Made by a program: the position numbers and the translations under genes. Positions 41,580-53,237 of a DNA stretch of 64,000 nucleotides are shown piece after piece. The notes beneath the pieces are model-generated. The model was given only the letters and a program-made list of their open reading frames with translations, was not told the DNA's origin and searched no databases. The DNA is from Malachius bipustulatus (lineage: Eukaryota > Arthropoda > Insecta > Coleoptera > Melyridae). How positions within the stretch are numbered: position 1 is the stretch's first letter; each line of letters opens with the position of its first letter. The stretch covers positions 992,001 through 1,056,000 of the forward strand of contig CAJUUM010000031.1 of NCBI GenBank assembly GCA_910589415.1. The letters are read 5' to 3'.

Positions 41580-44500
41580 TTATTCGGCAGTGCCCGGTAA
41601 AGGGCATAATTTGACCAACGGACGCAACAGAACTCCGGTGGCAGTCTTCACGCTAGCGACGCGAGGTACTCCATCTGGGCCCACCTGTAGATCGGTTACC
41701 CGTCCTAAGCGCCAACGTAAAGGTGGGGATTGTTCGTCCTTAATAACGACCAAATCTCCCTTAATAAGGCCTTTGCCAGGCTTCGTCCATTTTGAACGTT
41801 GCATTAACGAATGCAGGTATTCCGAATGCCATCGCTTCCAAAAATATTGCTGGAGCCTTTGGAGCAGCTGCCAACGATTCAAACGAGACATATTTAAATG
41901 AGTGAGGTCATGATCGGGAATTGCGGTCAGCGGCTCCAAAGTTAGAAAATGACCTGGTGTCAAGACCGACAAGTCATGAGGATCCGAACTCATTTCAACC
42001 AGGGGGCGTGAATTCAAAATTGATTCAATACTGACCAGTACTGTGTATAACTCTTCGAACGTGAGAATTTGTTCCCCGACGACCTTCGAGAGATGCGATT
42101 TAACGGATTTTATACCGCCTTCCCAGAGTCCTCCGAAATGAGGCGCAGACGGAGGATTGAAGTGCCACTCAATTTTTTCAGATTCCACAGCACCCTTCAT
42201 CAGGTCCCTTAAATATTTATAAGCACCTACGAAATTTGTGCCACAATCGCTGTACACCATTGAACATCTGCCTCGCCGCGAAATGAAACGTCGAAAAGCT
42301 GCGAGAAAACATTCGGCAGAAAGGTCCGAAGCGAGTTCGAGGTGAACAGCTTTCGTGGCGAAGCAAACAAATAAGCAGAGGTATGCCTTTTGAGACCTTG
42401 ACCCGCGAGACTTACCAAGGGTAACCGAAAATGGTCCACCAAAATCGCATCCTACACACGAGAAGGGTTTTATTTGCGAAACCCGTGAAACTGGCAAATT
42501 TCCCATAGTCGGCTGACAAGGAACGGGATTAACCCTAAAACATCTATAACATTTCGATAAAACATGACGAATGGCTCGTCTAGGTGATAGAATCCAAAAC
42601 TGTTGCGCGATAAGAAACTGCAATGTCCTTAGTCCACAGTGTGAGTATTTCTTATGAAAATGATCGATTATAAGATACGTCAACCGATGTTGACGCGGTA
42701 ACAATATGGGAAATTTCTGATCATAAGTTAATTTCGCATGCACTAATCTACCGCCTACCCGGATTATACTTAGATCATCGAGAAAAGGACTGAGTTGCCT
42801 AAACGATTTTGAGAGCAACTTGCCCCTTTTCAAACACAAAATTTCCTCCGAGAATATGTCATGTTGGACCAAACGACAAATAACCAATAGACTAGTCTCA
42901 AGTTCAACGGGTTTAAGGGAGCTGCTATTAGAATCGAATGCGGTAAAGCTGTTTTTGATTGCAAAAGCAAGATTTTTTGCATTGATGCGCCTGACAACCG
43001 ACGAAATAAATCTCAAACAGATTGCGACGATTCTTTGGATCTTTTCTAGGCTCGAATACCTATCAAACAATGATAAAACAGGATGAGGGTCTAATGCAGT
43101 GTGTAACACAAATTTGCGTTCCTCAACCAAGGCTTCCGCACAGGACTGTAACAATTGCGGCGGAGTCGGTGTAGAATTCTGGGACGACAACCATGGAGGT
43201 CCCGCCCACCATAAAGGATGGTTCAACAATTCAACGGGTAAAGCTCCTCGAGAAGCGACATCCGCAGGATTCTCCCGACCCGAGACATGATGCCAGTTTA
43301 TGGGGCTAACTCTTTCTTGAATGTGAGTTACTCTGTTAGACACAAACGTCTTCCATTGATGTGGAGAGGATTTGATCCATTGGAGAGCGATCGTAGAATC
43401 TGACCAAGCTGAGATCTTAGTGAAAGATAGATTATGGTATGTGGACTTGACGAAGGATAATAGATCAGATAATAATACTGCCGCACACAACTCTAGCCGC
43501 GGTAACGAGATCCTTTTCATGGGTGCTACTTTGGATTTAGCCGAAATCAAAAAGACTTTGGAGAGCTCACCCGTCTTGACTTGAAAATAAACGACAGCAG
43601 CGTAACCGCGCTCACTGGCATCTGCAAATCCATGAAGTTCACAAATCGAACCAACAGTGGTCGAAAACGAACGAGGTATTTCTAGCGACGATAAACAGGG
43701 GAGTTCAGATTTATACTTTTTCCAAACATTGACGACATCATCCGGTGGTTCCTGGTCCCAATCGACTCCCAAGGCCCACAAATGCTGCATCAGATATTTT
43801 GCAAAAAACGTCAATGGAGTTAGAAATCCCAACGGGTCGAAAATACGAGCTAATTCAGACAGAATGCTTCGTTTCGTACATGACTTTGACAATACGTTCG
43901 CCGAGTATGAAAACGTATCTCTTGAAGGATTCCAGCGAAGTCCCAAAATTTTAATAACGGAATCTTCATCAAAGTCCAATGGTACTTGTTTGAATTCTTC
44001 GGGAATATCTTTCAAAAGTTGTGGACAATTGCTTGCCCACTTGCGAAGTTCAAAACCGCCGCAACGAAGTAGGGCGATGAGCTGCTGGATAACCAGCTTT
44101 GCTTCTTCCACGGAATTACACCCAGACAGTATGTCATCCACATAAATCTCATCCTCCAAAATTATTCTCGCAGCTAAAGGATACCGATTGCCTTCATCAA
44201 GTGCTAATTGTCTAAGAGTTCTAAGAGCTAAGAATGGTGATGACGAGACACCGTACGTTACCGTTTTCAAGACGTACTCTTCTAGCGGTTCCTTTGGAGA
44301 GAATCTCCAAATGATTCTTTGATAATCTCTTTGAAGGGGAGAAATGAGAATTTGACGGTACATCTGCCGAATATCAGCTGTGAAGGTCACTTTATGTGTT
44401 CGAAAACGAAGGAGAAGTGCAGCGATATCTGCTTGGAGTTTCTTCCCACATAACAGGGTATCATTTAATGATAATCCATCACAAGTCTTTGAGGATGCGT

Positions 44501-46103
44501 CAAAGACAACGCGAAGTTTAGAAGTCAGGGAGTCCGTCTTAATAACACAATGATGTGGAATGTAATACCCCAATGAAGGGTCCCTGAGTAGAGACGCAAG
44601 TTGCATGTGACCCGAATTGAGATAGTCCTGCATAAAATCATTGTATAGACTACGAAGACTCTCGTTTTTCGAAAGACGATTCTCAAGTGAATAAAATCTA
44701 CGAAGAGCCCTATCCCGAGAATTACCTAATGAAGGATTTTCTCCTTCGCGAAACGGGAGCGATACTATGTAGCGACCTTCGTCATTTCTAGTGACCGTCC
44801 GCTTATAGAGTTCCTCACATTGAAGGTCATCCGGAGACGACACGACTTTACAAGGAACCGATTCAAGTTCCCAAAACTTTTTCAAAGTGACTTCCAGTGA
44901 TTGATCAGTGAGGGACGTGACCAGCAAGGAGGTGACAAACGAATTAATTTTCGAAGATATTGATGATTGGTGTTGGATGCGACCGCTCACGAGCCAACCA
45001 AAACTCGTGTTAAGCGCAATAGGCTCATTTGGCCCACCCTCTATTCTACCGTTGCACAGGATCTGTGCAAATACTTCAGCTGATAGTAGCATATCTATGG
45101 GCTTTGAACAATTAAAATAAGGATCAGCCATCTGCAAATTCGAAAGATGTGACCAGCCCTTGTTTACAAACGACTGACTTGGCATGTCAGCACAAATTCG
45201 AGACAAAACGAAAAACTCTACATTCAGTTGAGGAGTTTGTGAATGAACAGGCCGAATAATGCAAGATAACCTGCCCTTCGGATGAACCATCGACGAATTT
45301 CCGATACCATGAACTGACTGCGCCATTGTCGAGTACCTGAAACCTAAACGTTTACAACATGACTCGGTAATAAATGAAGCTTGACTACCATTATCGATCA
45401 AGGCTCTAACCTTTTGAAGACTTCCAAATGCATCCAAAACATTCACTTCAACTGTCGACAGCAACACCGTAGAATATGACGAGTCAGAATTGGCCACAGC
45501 ACTCAAGACGGAACCTTGACCGGCTGCGCCCCCCAGCTCAAGACACTCATTGGCCAATACCCTGTCAGCTTTTTTGGAGGAGACGACCGCAGATCTTGGC
45601 CTTTCTTTATCACTCTTCTCAAAATGCAGCAATTCATGATGATTTCCTTGACAGATTCGACATCTTGAAGCCTCTCGACAATCTTTCAAGTTATGAGAGT
45701 CACTCAAGCAACCTAAGCACAAATGATGCTTTTTGGAAAATACATATCTAGCATGAGGTGCTTTGGCGACGAAGGAAGGACATTTGCTGATGTGATGATA
45801 GCTTTTGCAATCTGAGCATACGGTTCTTACATGGGTAACGTCACCGCTAACATGCAACGACGAACGACGATAGGACTTTACATTATGTTGCTTAGAAGAA
45901 ATCGATGCTGAGTATACTTTCTGAGAAGCCGAAGAATTCTGGGCAAATTCCACAGTCCCCATAGCCTTGCAATGATTGCTCAGAAATTCTATCAAATCAG
46001 GATAAGTGGGCAATTCAGTTTTACCAAACTCTAACTCAAAACGGGTACGCGTCTTCGTATCAATTTTTCCTAATAATATATTGAAAAGAGTCCCACTGAT
46101 CAA
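41580..46103 (-). CDS. Pol (and end of Gag) of the BEL/Pao element
   Basis: The 1507-codon frame starts within gag. It contains CX2C-type zinc clusters (CSDCKSYHHISKC, CLGCLSDSHNLKDC, CRICQGNHHELLH) and an aspartic protease with IDNGSQASF (D-N-G instead of D-S/T-G). Reverse transcriptase has YVDD at residues 654-657, then RNase H. The BEL-specific integrase includes an H2C2 finger, SDCGTNFVGA and HFGGLWEGGIKSVK. The C-terminal DUF5641-like module (GDLVVIKDE, WRLGRV) closes it. The N-terminus continues in another frame (46060-46425), so the real polyprotein is broken here by a frameshift near 46080. The frame from there to the stop is intact. Confidence 0.95.
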   Translation of the reverse strand: MISGTLFNILLGKIDTKTRTRFELEFGKTELPTYPDLIEFLSNHCKAMGTVEFAQNSSASQKVYSASISSKQHNVKSYRRSSLHVSGDVTHVRTVCSDCKSYHHISKCPSFVAKAPHARYVFSKKHHLCLGCLSDSHNLKDCREASRCRICQGNHHELLHFEKSDKERPRSAVVSSKKADRVLANECLELGGAAGQGSVLSAVANSDSSYSTVLLSTVEVNVLDAFGSLQKVRALIDNGSQASFITESCCKRLGFRYSTMAQSVHGIGNSSMVHPKGRLSCIIRPVHSQTPQLNVEFFVLSRICADMPSQSFVNKGWSHLSNLQMADPYFNCSKPIDMLLSAEVFAQILCNGRIEGGPNEPIALNTSFGWLVSGRIQHQSSISSKINSFVTSLLVTSLTDQSLEVTLKKFWELESVPCKVVSSPDDLQCEELYKRTVTRNDEGRYIVSLPFREGENPSLGNSRDRALRRFYSLENRLSKNESLRSLYNDFMQDYLNSGHMQLASLLRDPSLGYYIPHHCVIKTDSLTSKLRVVFDASSKTCDGLSLNDTLLCGKKLQADIAALLLRFRTHKVTFTADIRQMYRQILISPLQRDYQRIIWRFSPKEPLEEYVLKTVTYGVSSSPFLALRTLRQLALDEGNRYPLAARIILEDEIYVDDILSGCNSVEEAKLVIQQLIALLRCGGFELRKWASNCPQLLKDIPEEFKQVPLDFDEDSVIKILGLRWNPSRDTFSYSANVLSKSCTKRSILSELARIFDPLGFLTPLTFFAKYLMQHLWALGVDWDQEPPDDVVNVWKKYKSELPCLSSLEIPRSFSTTVGSICELHGFADASERGYAAVVYFQVKTGELSKVFLISAKSKVAPMKRISLPRLELCAAVLLSDLLSFVKSTYHNLSFTKISAWSDSTIALQWIKSSPHQWKTFVSNRVTHIQERVSPINWHHVSGRENPADVASRGALPVELLNHPLWWAGPPWLSSQNSTPTPPQLLQSCAEALVEERKFVLHTALDPHPVLSLFDRYSSLEKIQRIVAICLRFISSVVRRINAKNLAFAIKNSFTAFDSNSSSLKPVELETSLLVICRLVQHDIFSEEILCLKRGKLLSKSFRQLSPFLDDLSIIRVGGRLVHAKLTYDQKFPILLPRQHRLTYLIIDHFHKKYSHCGLRTLQFLIAQQFWILSPRRAIRHVLSKCYRCFRVNPVPCQPTMGNLPVSRVSQIKPFSCVGCDFGGPFSVTLGKSRGSRSQKAYLCLFVCFATKAVHLELASDLSAECFLAAFRRFISRRGRCSMVYSDCGTNFVGAYKYLRDLMKGAVESEKIEWHFNPPSAPHFGGLWEGGIKSVKSHLSKVVGEQILTFEELYTVLVSIESILNSRPLVEMSSDPHDLSVLTPGHFLTLEPLTAIPDHDLTHLNMSRLNRWQLLQRLQQYFWKRWHSEYLHSLMQRSKWTKPGKGLIKGDLVVIKDEQSPPLRWRLGRVTDLQVGPDGVPRVASVKTATGVLLRPLVKLCPLPGTAE

Positions 46104-46826
46104 CAGGAAAACCTTGCGAATCCAGGGCGGCTAAGTTTTCTTTGAATTTATTAATTAAATCACGAAGAACACTTAGACTCTCCTTCTCCATTCTTGGAGA
46201 ATTAACGATTTCATTCCAAAATGACGTTGCCAACAGTCTTTTATTGTCGTACCTCTTTTTAAGGTTGTCAAATGCTATGGCATAATTATCATTAGATAAG
46301 GCAATTCCTTTAACGATATCTAAAGGTTCTCCCGAAAGACAGCTAATCAAATACTGATACTTTTCAATTCCTGATAAATCTTCATTACTATCAATTAAGG
46401 TGGTGAATAAATCGACAAAATTCAACCAATCCTTCAGCTGCCCATTAAAGGACGGTAGCGCAATTCTTGGAAGTTTGACATTATTAGCGACAGGCTGCCG
46501 TACCGATTGATTTAATACATTCTGAGCCGAAAAAAGATCATGGTTTTAATTTTAAAATAATTTTTATCAACGTTTACCCTAACAATTTTTTCCTGATTAA
46601 GTTCCTCATCCCTCTGTTCTAAAACGCTAACCATACTAATAATTTTTGCATTAAAAACCTCAACCGATTTAAAGGTAGTTTCTAAGCTAGCGTATCGCAT
46701 TTTGAACTCTGTATGCATTGCCTGATCCTTGAGCGCATTTTCAGCGACCACGAGCATTTCATTTATTCTGTCAATATGATGAGCCCTGGTGGCTCTATTT
46801 TGCGTTAACTTTTGCAAATTAGCCAT
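46060..46826 (-). pseudogene. Gag N-terminal part of the BEL/Pao element, frameshifted
   Basis: ATG at 46826 opens 104 codons with coiled-coil character. The reading should continue as a DUF1759-type Gag (FNGQLKDWLNFVDLF, region 46430-46500) but is shifted near 46535. The next frame (46425-46060) shifts again into the long pol frame near 46080. Two single-frame breaks in an element whose LTRs look the same suggest either very recent mutations or sequencing indels. Confidence 0.85.
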
Positions 46827-47228
46827 TATAAATCAAAAAGAAAACAGAAAGTTTTGTTCTTGAACGAACGAATCTAACAAAAATAACTTTGTCCTTTAAA
46901 TACAAATTTGACTCGATAGCTCGATCAATCTATTCAATCAATTGCTTAATAGACTAATAAACAAAATAACTATTATCTTTAATACAATAATAAAAATTCA
47001 ATAATTTTATTTAAAAATAAATACCTACTTTAATAAGAAGGTAGGTACACCTATAGCGAGCGATAAGATTGGCGTTATCGGTATGAAGCCCGGCTATCCA
47101 GCTAAAATCGAATTCCAATGATTATTAATGAAATTATTTTAACAATATTTTTGTCTACTAAATTTCAAATAATTTAAGTAGAACACGACTATTTCTGAGG
47201 TTCAACTATCCTCGGCTCGAAGGACCAA

Positions 47229-47749
47229 TGTAAACTACTCGAATAGTAGTTTTAAAAATTCAATATAAATGGTTTTTATTAATCGAATTCACCATTTTTA
47301 AACCAACGAATTGACGGCATCGACTTACCCCGATTCTAGGAGATCCAGCTGCTCGGAGGGCCCTCCAGCTCATGGTCTACACCAACTTCAAATGAGATGA
47401 TCCATCTATTTGGCATTCCCTAATAATAGCACGAAATTCACGACAATTCAAGAAAAATAATTATTGTATCGATCCCGATTGGATTGCGATCACGACGGCC
47501 TTCGTTGGTCTTCTTCGATGCTCTCGTCACGACGGCGCAGCCGATAAGTCGCCTCGTCAGTAAATGGTGAACAGAGCGCGCCAAATCAAACAACAACAAA
47601 AAAAATAACCACAGAAATAGTAACACAATAGACCTAGTTGCACAAATTAACTTAACCAGGATTTATACCGATCCGATCCTATCGCTAACAATAACTACTA
47701 TAAGTCACAAAAAGAAATAAAAATTAATTCATACATTCATTACTGAACA
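47229..47749 (-). repeat. 5' LTR of the BEL/Pao element (minus-strand sense)
   Basis: This LTR is equal to 40936-41456. The adjacent internal bases (47228 downward on the minus strand) read TTGGTCCTTCGAGCCGAGG, a primer site commonly seen in BEL/Pao elements. Confidence 0.95.
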
Positions 47750-47754
47750 TATAG

Positions 47755-49327
47755 TTTAGAGTCCAGGAAATATGAAATACAAAATGAGGCCAAACATATT
47801 ATATAGCAGAGGCGTTATCGATCCATAAAAAGACGGTCCTCGATAACAATTTAGAAAAGAAATCAAATTCATCTGTATGTGTGTCGCTCGCATTCCAAAC
47901 AATAAAATTTCAATTTGAATAAAATGATTAATGATCAAAACCTCACAATGGCAATTTAGTTTGACGAAAATGACAAAGAAGTTAAAATTCACCAGTAAAA
48001 TGCAATCAAAGACATAATAAAATTATACAGTGTGATCGTTTAACTAGTTTCATGAATAAAATGTAAATAAAATTGTTGAGAGCAGAAAAGAGTTAAATAC
48101 AAAGAAAATGTGAACACTGAAATAAATTGTTTTTAGAGAAATGTGCTTGATCATAATAATAATAATAATAATAAATAATCAAAAAGGACATGTGCTGGTT
48201 CATTAATACAATAAATAAATTTAAATCATTCAAATAACCATAAAGATTGGATGAAACGTGGTGTTAAAATAAATCATGCTTTCAGTAAAACGTGGTGTTA
48301 AAATGGATCATGTTTTCTGTAAAACGTGGTGTTATACAATTGGTGCAGGTAGCCTATGATCAAGGAGGGCCCCATTTTGATTTTAATGAGATAAAATTAA
48401 ATGTCGAGCAGCACGTGTTAATTTACCAATTAAAATAGATAGCAATTGATTCCTCTTTGCACACAGAAATAATTATTAAAACGCTATGGGCATGGGCCCC
48501 CTTCATGAGAGTAACAGATTAATTAGGCCCACGTGTAACTTTCTTAAACAAATGATGTTTCAAACAATAAATAAACAGTAAAAAGGTAAGAGCTAGTCTC
48601 TTGTAATATTGTAACAACAACAAATAAAATAAAAAAAATAAACTCACGTGTGTTGGTATAAATAAACAAATAACAAAATGCTGGGAGAATATAACCAAAA
48701 ACAGCTGAGCTTGACGGCCCGTGTTCACTCTCTCGATGTCAGAAACCAAGTGAAAGATGAACACTCAGTGTTGACTAATGACAATGCGTAACACGTTTTT
48801 GGATTTATCGAGTGACTGACAAAAATGACGTTTCTGCTTCGAAAGCTTGAAAAGTGACAAGTGACATTTGAATACATAGAATATAACTGAATAGGATCGA
48901 CTCTTAAGTTTACAATTTTTAACATGCGCAGTTGTTATATGGTTTGGGTCCTTTCAGAAGGTTTTTAGTTTTTTTTTTTGTTTTTTCAATAGAGTATTGA
49001 GTCCACTTCATCTATTGGTTGATGAACCTCTTCATGATTCCTTCTGCGAGGTAAAGAGGTAAGCCTCTGTAAGAGGTTTAATCGCTTGTCTGGATAAACA
49101 CAACACACCTTTTGTTTTTTTATTAGCAAGTTCAGATTTTTTAGCAGAATTAGACGGCCACTTCTAGTAGTCGTCAGTCATTATCTTACCTTGGGATTTA
49201 ATTTTGATGCATGGGATTGCACATCAAGAATATGATACGTTCGACTCAACAGGCCAGTTGAAGTCATGTTTTATGACAACCAACTGATCTCACATGTTAA
49301 TCTAGCCTATAGACTAGGGGCCCTGAT
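47755..49327. other. No recognisable gene; short repeats
   Basis: It contains a run of AAT triplets near 48150-48175 and a three-fold repeat of AAACGTGGTGTTAAAAT (48254-48336). Short minus-strand frames have no recognisable domain. Confidence 0.6.
48254..48336 (+). repeat. Three-copy tandem repeat, about 38 bp
   Basis: AAACGTGGTGTTA recurs at about 48254, 48289 and 48322, with an ATCATG(C/T)TTTC spacer between copies. Confidence 0.85.
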
Positions 49328-49560
49328 CAATACCACCTAAAAACAAGGCCTGAGCACAACACAGACCGCTAGCCGTGACGTCATCAGTCGTGGTCCCAAC
49401 CACCCCACCCCAATAGGCAACCTAACCTACCAACCAGCAATGCATTATGCAAATGCAATTTGCCTTAACGTGTAAAGCAACACACCTATCGTAAATTTGA
49501 AGTTTTTTATTGTTGCTAATAGTGCTATAGGTACCTAATAAAATAAAGGAATATCGAAAA

Positions 49561-52293
49561 ATGCCCCACAAATGTTGTGTTCCCGGTTGTAGGGGTAATT
49601 ATAGAAATGAAGAGAAGAAGGTTTCTGTGTTTAGTTTTCCAAAAGAGGATGAACTGAAAAAAGCATGGATCAGAGCAATACATAGGGAGGGATTTACTCC
49701 ATCAAATTCATCAAAGGTGAGATAAATGTTAATACATATACAAGTATGATCTAAAAGTAGATAGGTAGATGGTTATTTTCACTAATTGTGCGAAAACCTA
49801 CTGCATATAATGCAGGCAATGATACGAAAAGTAATATTGCAAATGTACACACAAGCAGTACAGTTACTTGGTATAAAATTTATTGTAATGATTTCATGAC
49901 ATTAAAATATTCCTCTTTCAGGTTTGTGAAGTTTATTTTTGAGCTCATGAGATTTTAACATGTGTGAACATGCACGATCCAAAGACTGGAGAACTTATAA
50001 CAGCTCCGTTAGCTAATAAACGTCTTGCTAAAGGTGAGTGGAATTCTTGTACTGCAAAACTTTCTTCCTTGGTGACTAGAACTTATGTATTGCTCTTTTA
50101 CTTATTATAGTAGATACCTAATTTGGAATAGCGATATTTACTGACTTTTTTTATTTTGTTGTTAAAGGTGCTGTGCCATCTCAATTCCCAGGATTACCTG
50201 TCTACTTATCAGAAACACCACAGCCACTTCGTGAAGCACCTGAAACGAAAAGAATTAGGATGGAGAACAAAATGTTACATCAGGCAGTAACTGAAAGTCT
50301 ACGAACGGAAGAGCTCAGAGAGCAGAAAGTAGCTTGCAAAAGCTTGTCAGACGTCATAGACAAACTAAGTGAAATTACAGTTAGTGATGAGTGGGTGATC
50401 CGCAAAAAGACTGACGAAGTTTTGATTTTTTATGTCACAGAAAACCCCACCCCACAGGTAACTTGCTATGTTAAAATTGATATTAATCTCAAACTAACGG
50501 CATTCCACAAAGATACAAAAATAAATCGTCTATCAGGATTTAAATTACCTTTACAGGTTACAAATATTGTACATATTGAAACGATTCTGATAGAGTTGCA
50601 TAATAATTCTGATAATATTCTTCACACGCAATCACCCAACGATGTAGTGTGTATGATTGAAAATTTATTAGACACTTTAATATTTAGTATGCCAGATAAA
50701 GGTAATCACATAACGTTCATTAAAGAACAAATTTTGCTAATATCCAATGCTAACAAAAATCAGTATCGGTATTCATGGGAACTGATTTTGTTTTCTAGTT
50801 TAGTCCATTCCATTTCTGCACAGTGTTATAAATATATTTGATTCGTACACCAAATCAAAGTGTAGTTTTTTAACTGACAAAGACCGTACAGTTGTTTTGA
50901 TGATGGACGAAATTCACTTAAAACCACGCATGGATTATAAAAGTGGTAATATAGTAGGCAAAGCATTTAATGATGATCAATGTGCAACTAGCGCACATGT
51001 ATTTATGATACAGAGTGTTTTGTCATCCTACAAAGATGTTGTTCACATACTGCCAGTAAAAACTTTGAATGCAGAAATGTTATTTAAAATTTTAAAGCCT
51101 ATAATTATAGGCTTAGAAGATATTGGGTTTGATGTGTTAGCTGTTATATCAGATAATAACGCGATCAATAGAAAAGCCGTTTCTTTCTTTGCAGACCCAC
51201 CTCAAATTTCGAATACATATCGACATCCAAAAGACTCTAGCAAAGTGCTGTTTTTTTTAATTGATACAGTTCATATTTAAAAAAATATTCGCAATAATTG
51301 GCTCAACATGAAGTCAAATCAATGCATGATATATCCAGATTTTGAAGGTAGACATAAAATTAATAATACTGCTTCATTAAATTCAATCAAGCAAATGCAT
51401 GCTATGGAAAAAGACAACCTCCTCAAATATGGGTACACCTTATCATTAAAAGCTCTTTCACCCACTTCAATTGAACGGCAAAATGTCAAATATGTTTTGC
51501 AGATTTTTAATCATGGCATTGTGAGTGCTTTGAGAGAGTTGGGTCCAAAAAAAAGGTTTCGATAATTGGCAGGAAACTGCTGATTATCTTGAAATAATTT
51601 GTAGATGGTGGGATATAGTGAATGTTAAGACTCTTTTGAAAGGGCAGCGCCTGCGAAATCGTTTTCAAGAGCCTCTTACAAAAGATTCGATGCATACTTA
51701 TATATTTGAATTTTTTAATGTTTTTTTTTTTTTAATGGCTTGATGAGTGGGAGGTCATTAACTCTTCTGGTAAACTAACCAAAGAGACTCATCTTGCTCT
51801 AAAATTAAGTACTGAAGGTCTCGTCAAAATAAGTAATTATTGTCTTAATAATAAGATGTTTAACTTCTTTTTATGTGGAAAAATGCAGACCGACAAATTA
51901 GAAGATCGGTTCGGACAGTACAGGCAACGAGCTGGGGGTCAGTACCATATATCTGTCAGGCAGTTGTTTGAAATTGAAACTAAATTACGCATGCAAAACA
52001 CAATTCCTAGCATTATTGCTTCTGCAAAGTTTGGGCGCATTTCACTTGATATGAAATCGATATCAGACATTATTAATAACACTGACATTAATGATCATTT
52101 TGTGGAAGTACCTCGAGAATTGAATGATATTTTTATTGGCGAAGATGGTTTTATTTCAGATGACATATTACCGATAATTACTTACATAGCAGGTTACTGT
52201 GGGTATAGTGTAATCAAACATTTGAAATGTGAATATTGTAAAGTTTTTGTAGCTGCGACAGATATCAGTCCTAATGATAATAATTTGATGTAA
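49561..52293 (+). pseudogene. P-element (THAP) transposase
   Basis: Exon 1 (49561-49716) is the first half of the THAP finger. Intron 1 ends TTTCAG at 49921. Exon 2 reads VCEVYF then stop: the finger His is Tyr and a TGA follows. Exon 2 continues to a GTGAGT donor near 50034. Exon 3 starts near 50168 with the THAP-closing AVPSQFP motif, followed by a coiled-coil-like region. The RNase H-like core follows: MMDEIHLKP (first Asp), AVISDNNAINR and LIDTVHI. The conserved LEDRFGQYRQRAGGQYHIS (catalytic Glu region) is at about 51899. Frames break near 50838, 51280, 51553 and 51720. Exon boundaries are inferred from splice signals. Confidence 0.9.
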
Positions 52294-53237
52294 TGATAAT
52301 TTGATGATAATTTGACATGATAATAATGATCCAATCACAGCCAATAATCGTGGTGGTTTATGCTATCCGACAGAGGATGCGATCCATTGTGTAACACTCT
52401 CTTATGAAGTAGTTACTAAACTCGTATCTATTGAATATGAAAAATATTTTCTCCAACAGACCAATCAAAGAAATATAGCTTCTAAGATTATCGCTGAAAA
52501 TTTGTCTGATGAATTTGTATTCCAAGGACATGCATGTCCTAATGGACACTCTCAAAATAAAATTTTAAATATTATTATAAAATCAAGTGTTAACATATTG
52601 TTGAATAATTATACAAAAAAAAAAATAATGAATGTATTAATAATTATAAAAACAGCAGAAAATTAAATAAATTTTCTTGAAAACTATAATATTTCCTTTT
52701 ATTTTCTTATCTTTGCCATAATTTATCTATTGTGCTTGCCTTACCTAGTTGTATGAGATCTGTGTTCTGATTATTAATAAGTAGATGAGTTTGTTGCCTA
52801 AGGTAAGTACATATTTATTTACCTTCCCGTAAAAGTAGTAGCTAAATTCTTGATATGTCATTTTGATAAAATATAAGAATAAGAATAGTATCAGTCATCT
52901 GATTTTTTTAGTTAGAAATTCAAAGTTCAAAATGGACTATATTGATAGTTGACTGTTGTGATTGATTGACATTTACAATCAACAGTGATAGAATACGTCA
53001 TTTTGTCATTATTGAGTTATTTTTTAAACAAATCTATCCACATTTTTACCCTACAGTAGAAATGTACAACCACAGTATGTACAACCTTAGACATTAGGCA
53101 ATGCTCTCTTTCATTGTCTCAGCGTACAACAGTAACAGTGCAATGTTTACAGTCGGCGGTGGGACGAGGCGATTGAGTGGGACCACTACTGGTGACGTCA
53201 CATGTTGCGCGCTCAGGCCTTGTTTTTAGGTGGTATT
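52294..53237. other. 3' non-coding part of the P element
   Basis: A decayed C-terminal reading may continue to about 52560 (CHTLSYEVV-like traces). After that there is only AT-rich sequence up to the right terminal repeat. Confidence 0.5.

Larger units (their letters stand above)
40936..47749 (-). mobile_element. BEL/Pao LTR retrotransposon, 6.8 kb
   Basis: Two 521-bp LTRs (40936-41456 and 47229-47749, offset 6293) are flanked by the 5-bp duplication TATAG (40931-40935 and 47750-47754). Read on the minus strand the LTR is TGTTCAG...TTTACA. TTGGTCCTTCGAGCC follows the 5' LTR as primer site, and a purine run precedes the 3' LTR. The LTR copies match wherever I compared. Gag has two frame breaks, so the copy is probably dead. 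Confidence 0.97.

Noticed and set aside
42820..45751. Several plus-strand frames across 41.6-45.8 kb
   Set aside because: They are shadows of the minus-strand BEL/Pao pol gene.
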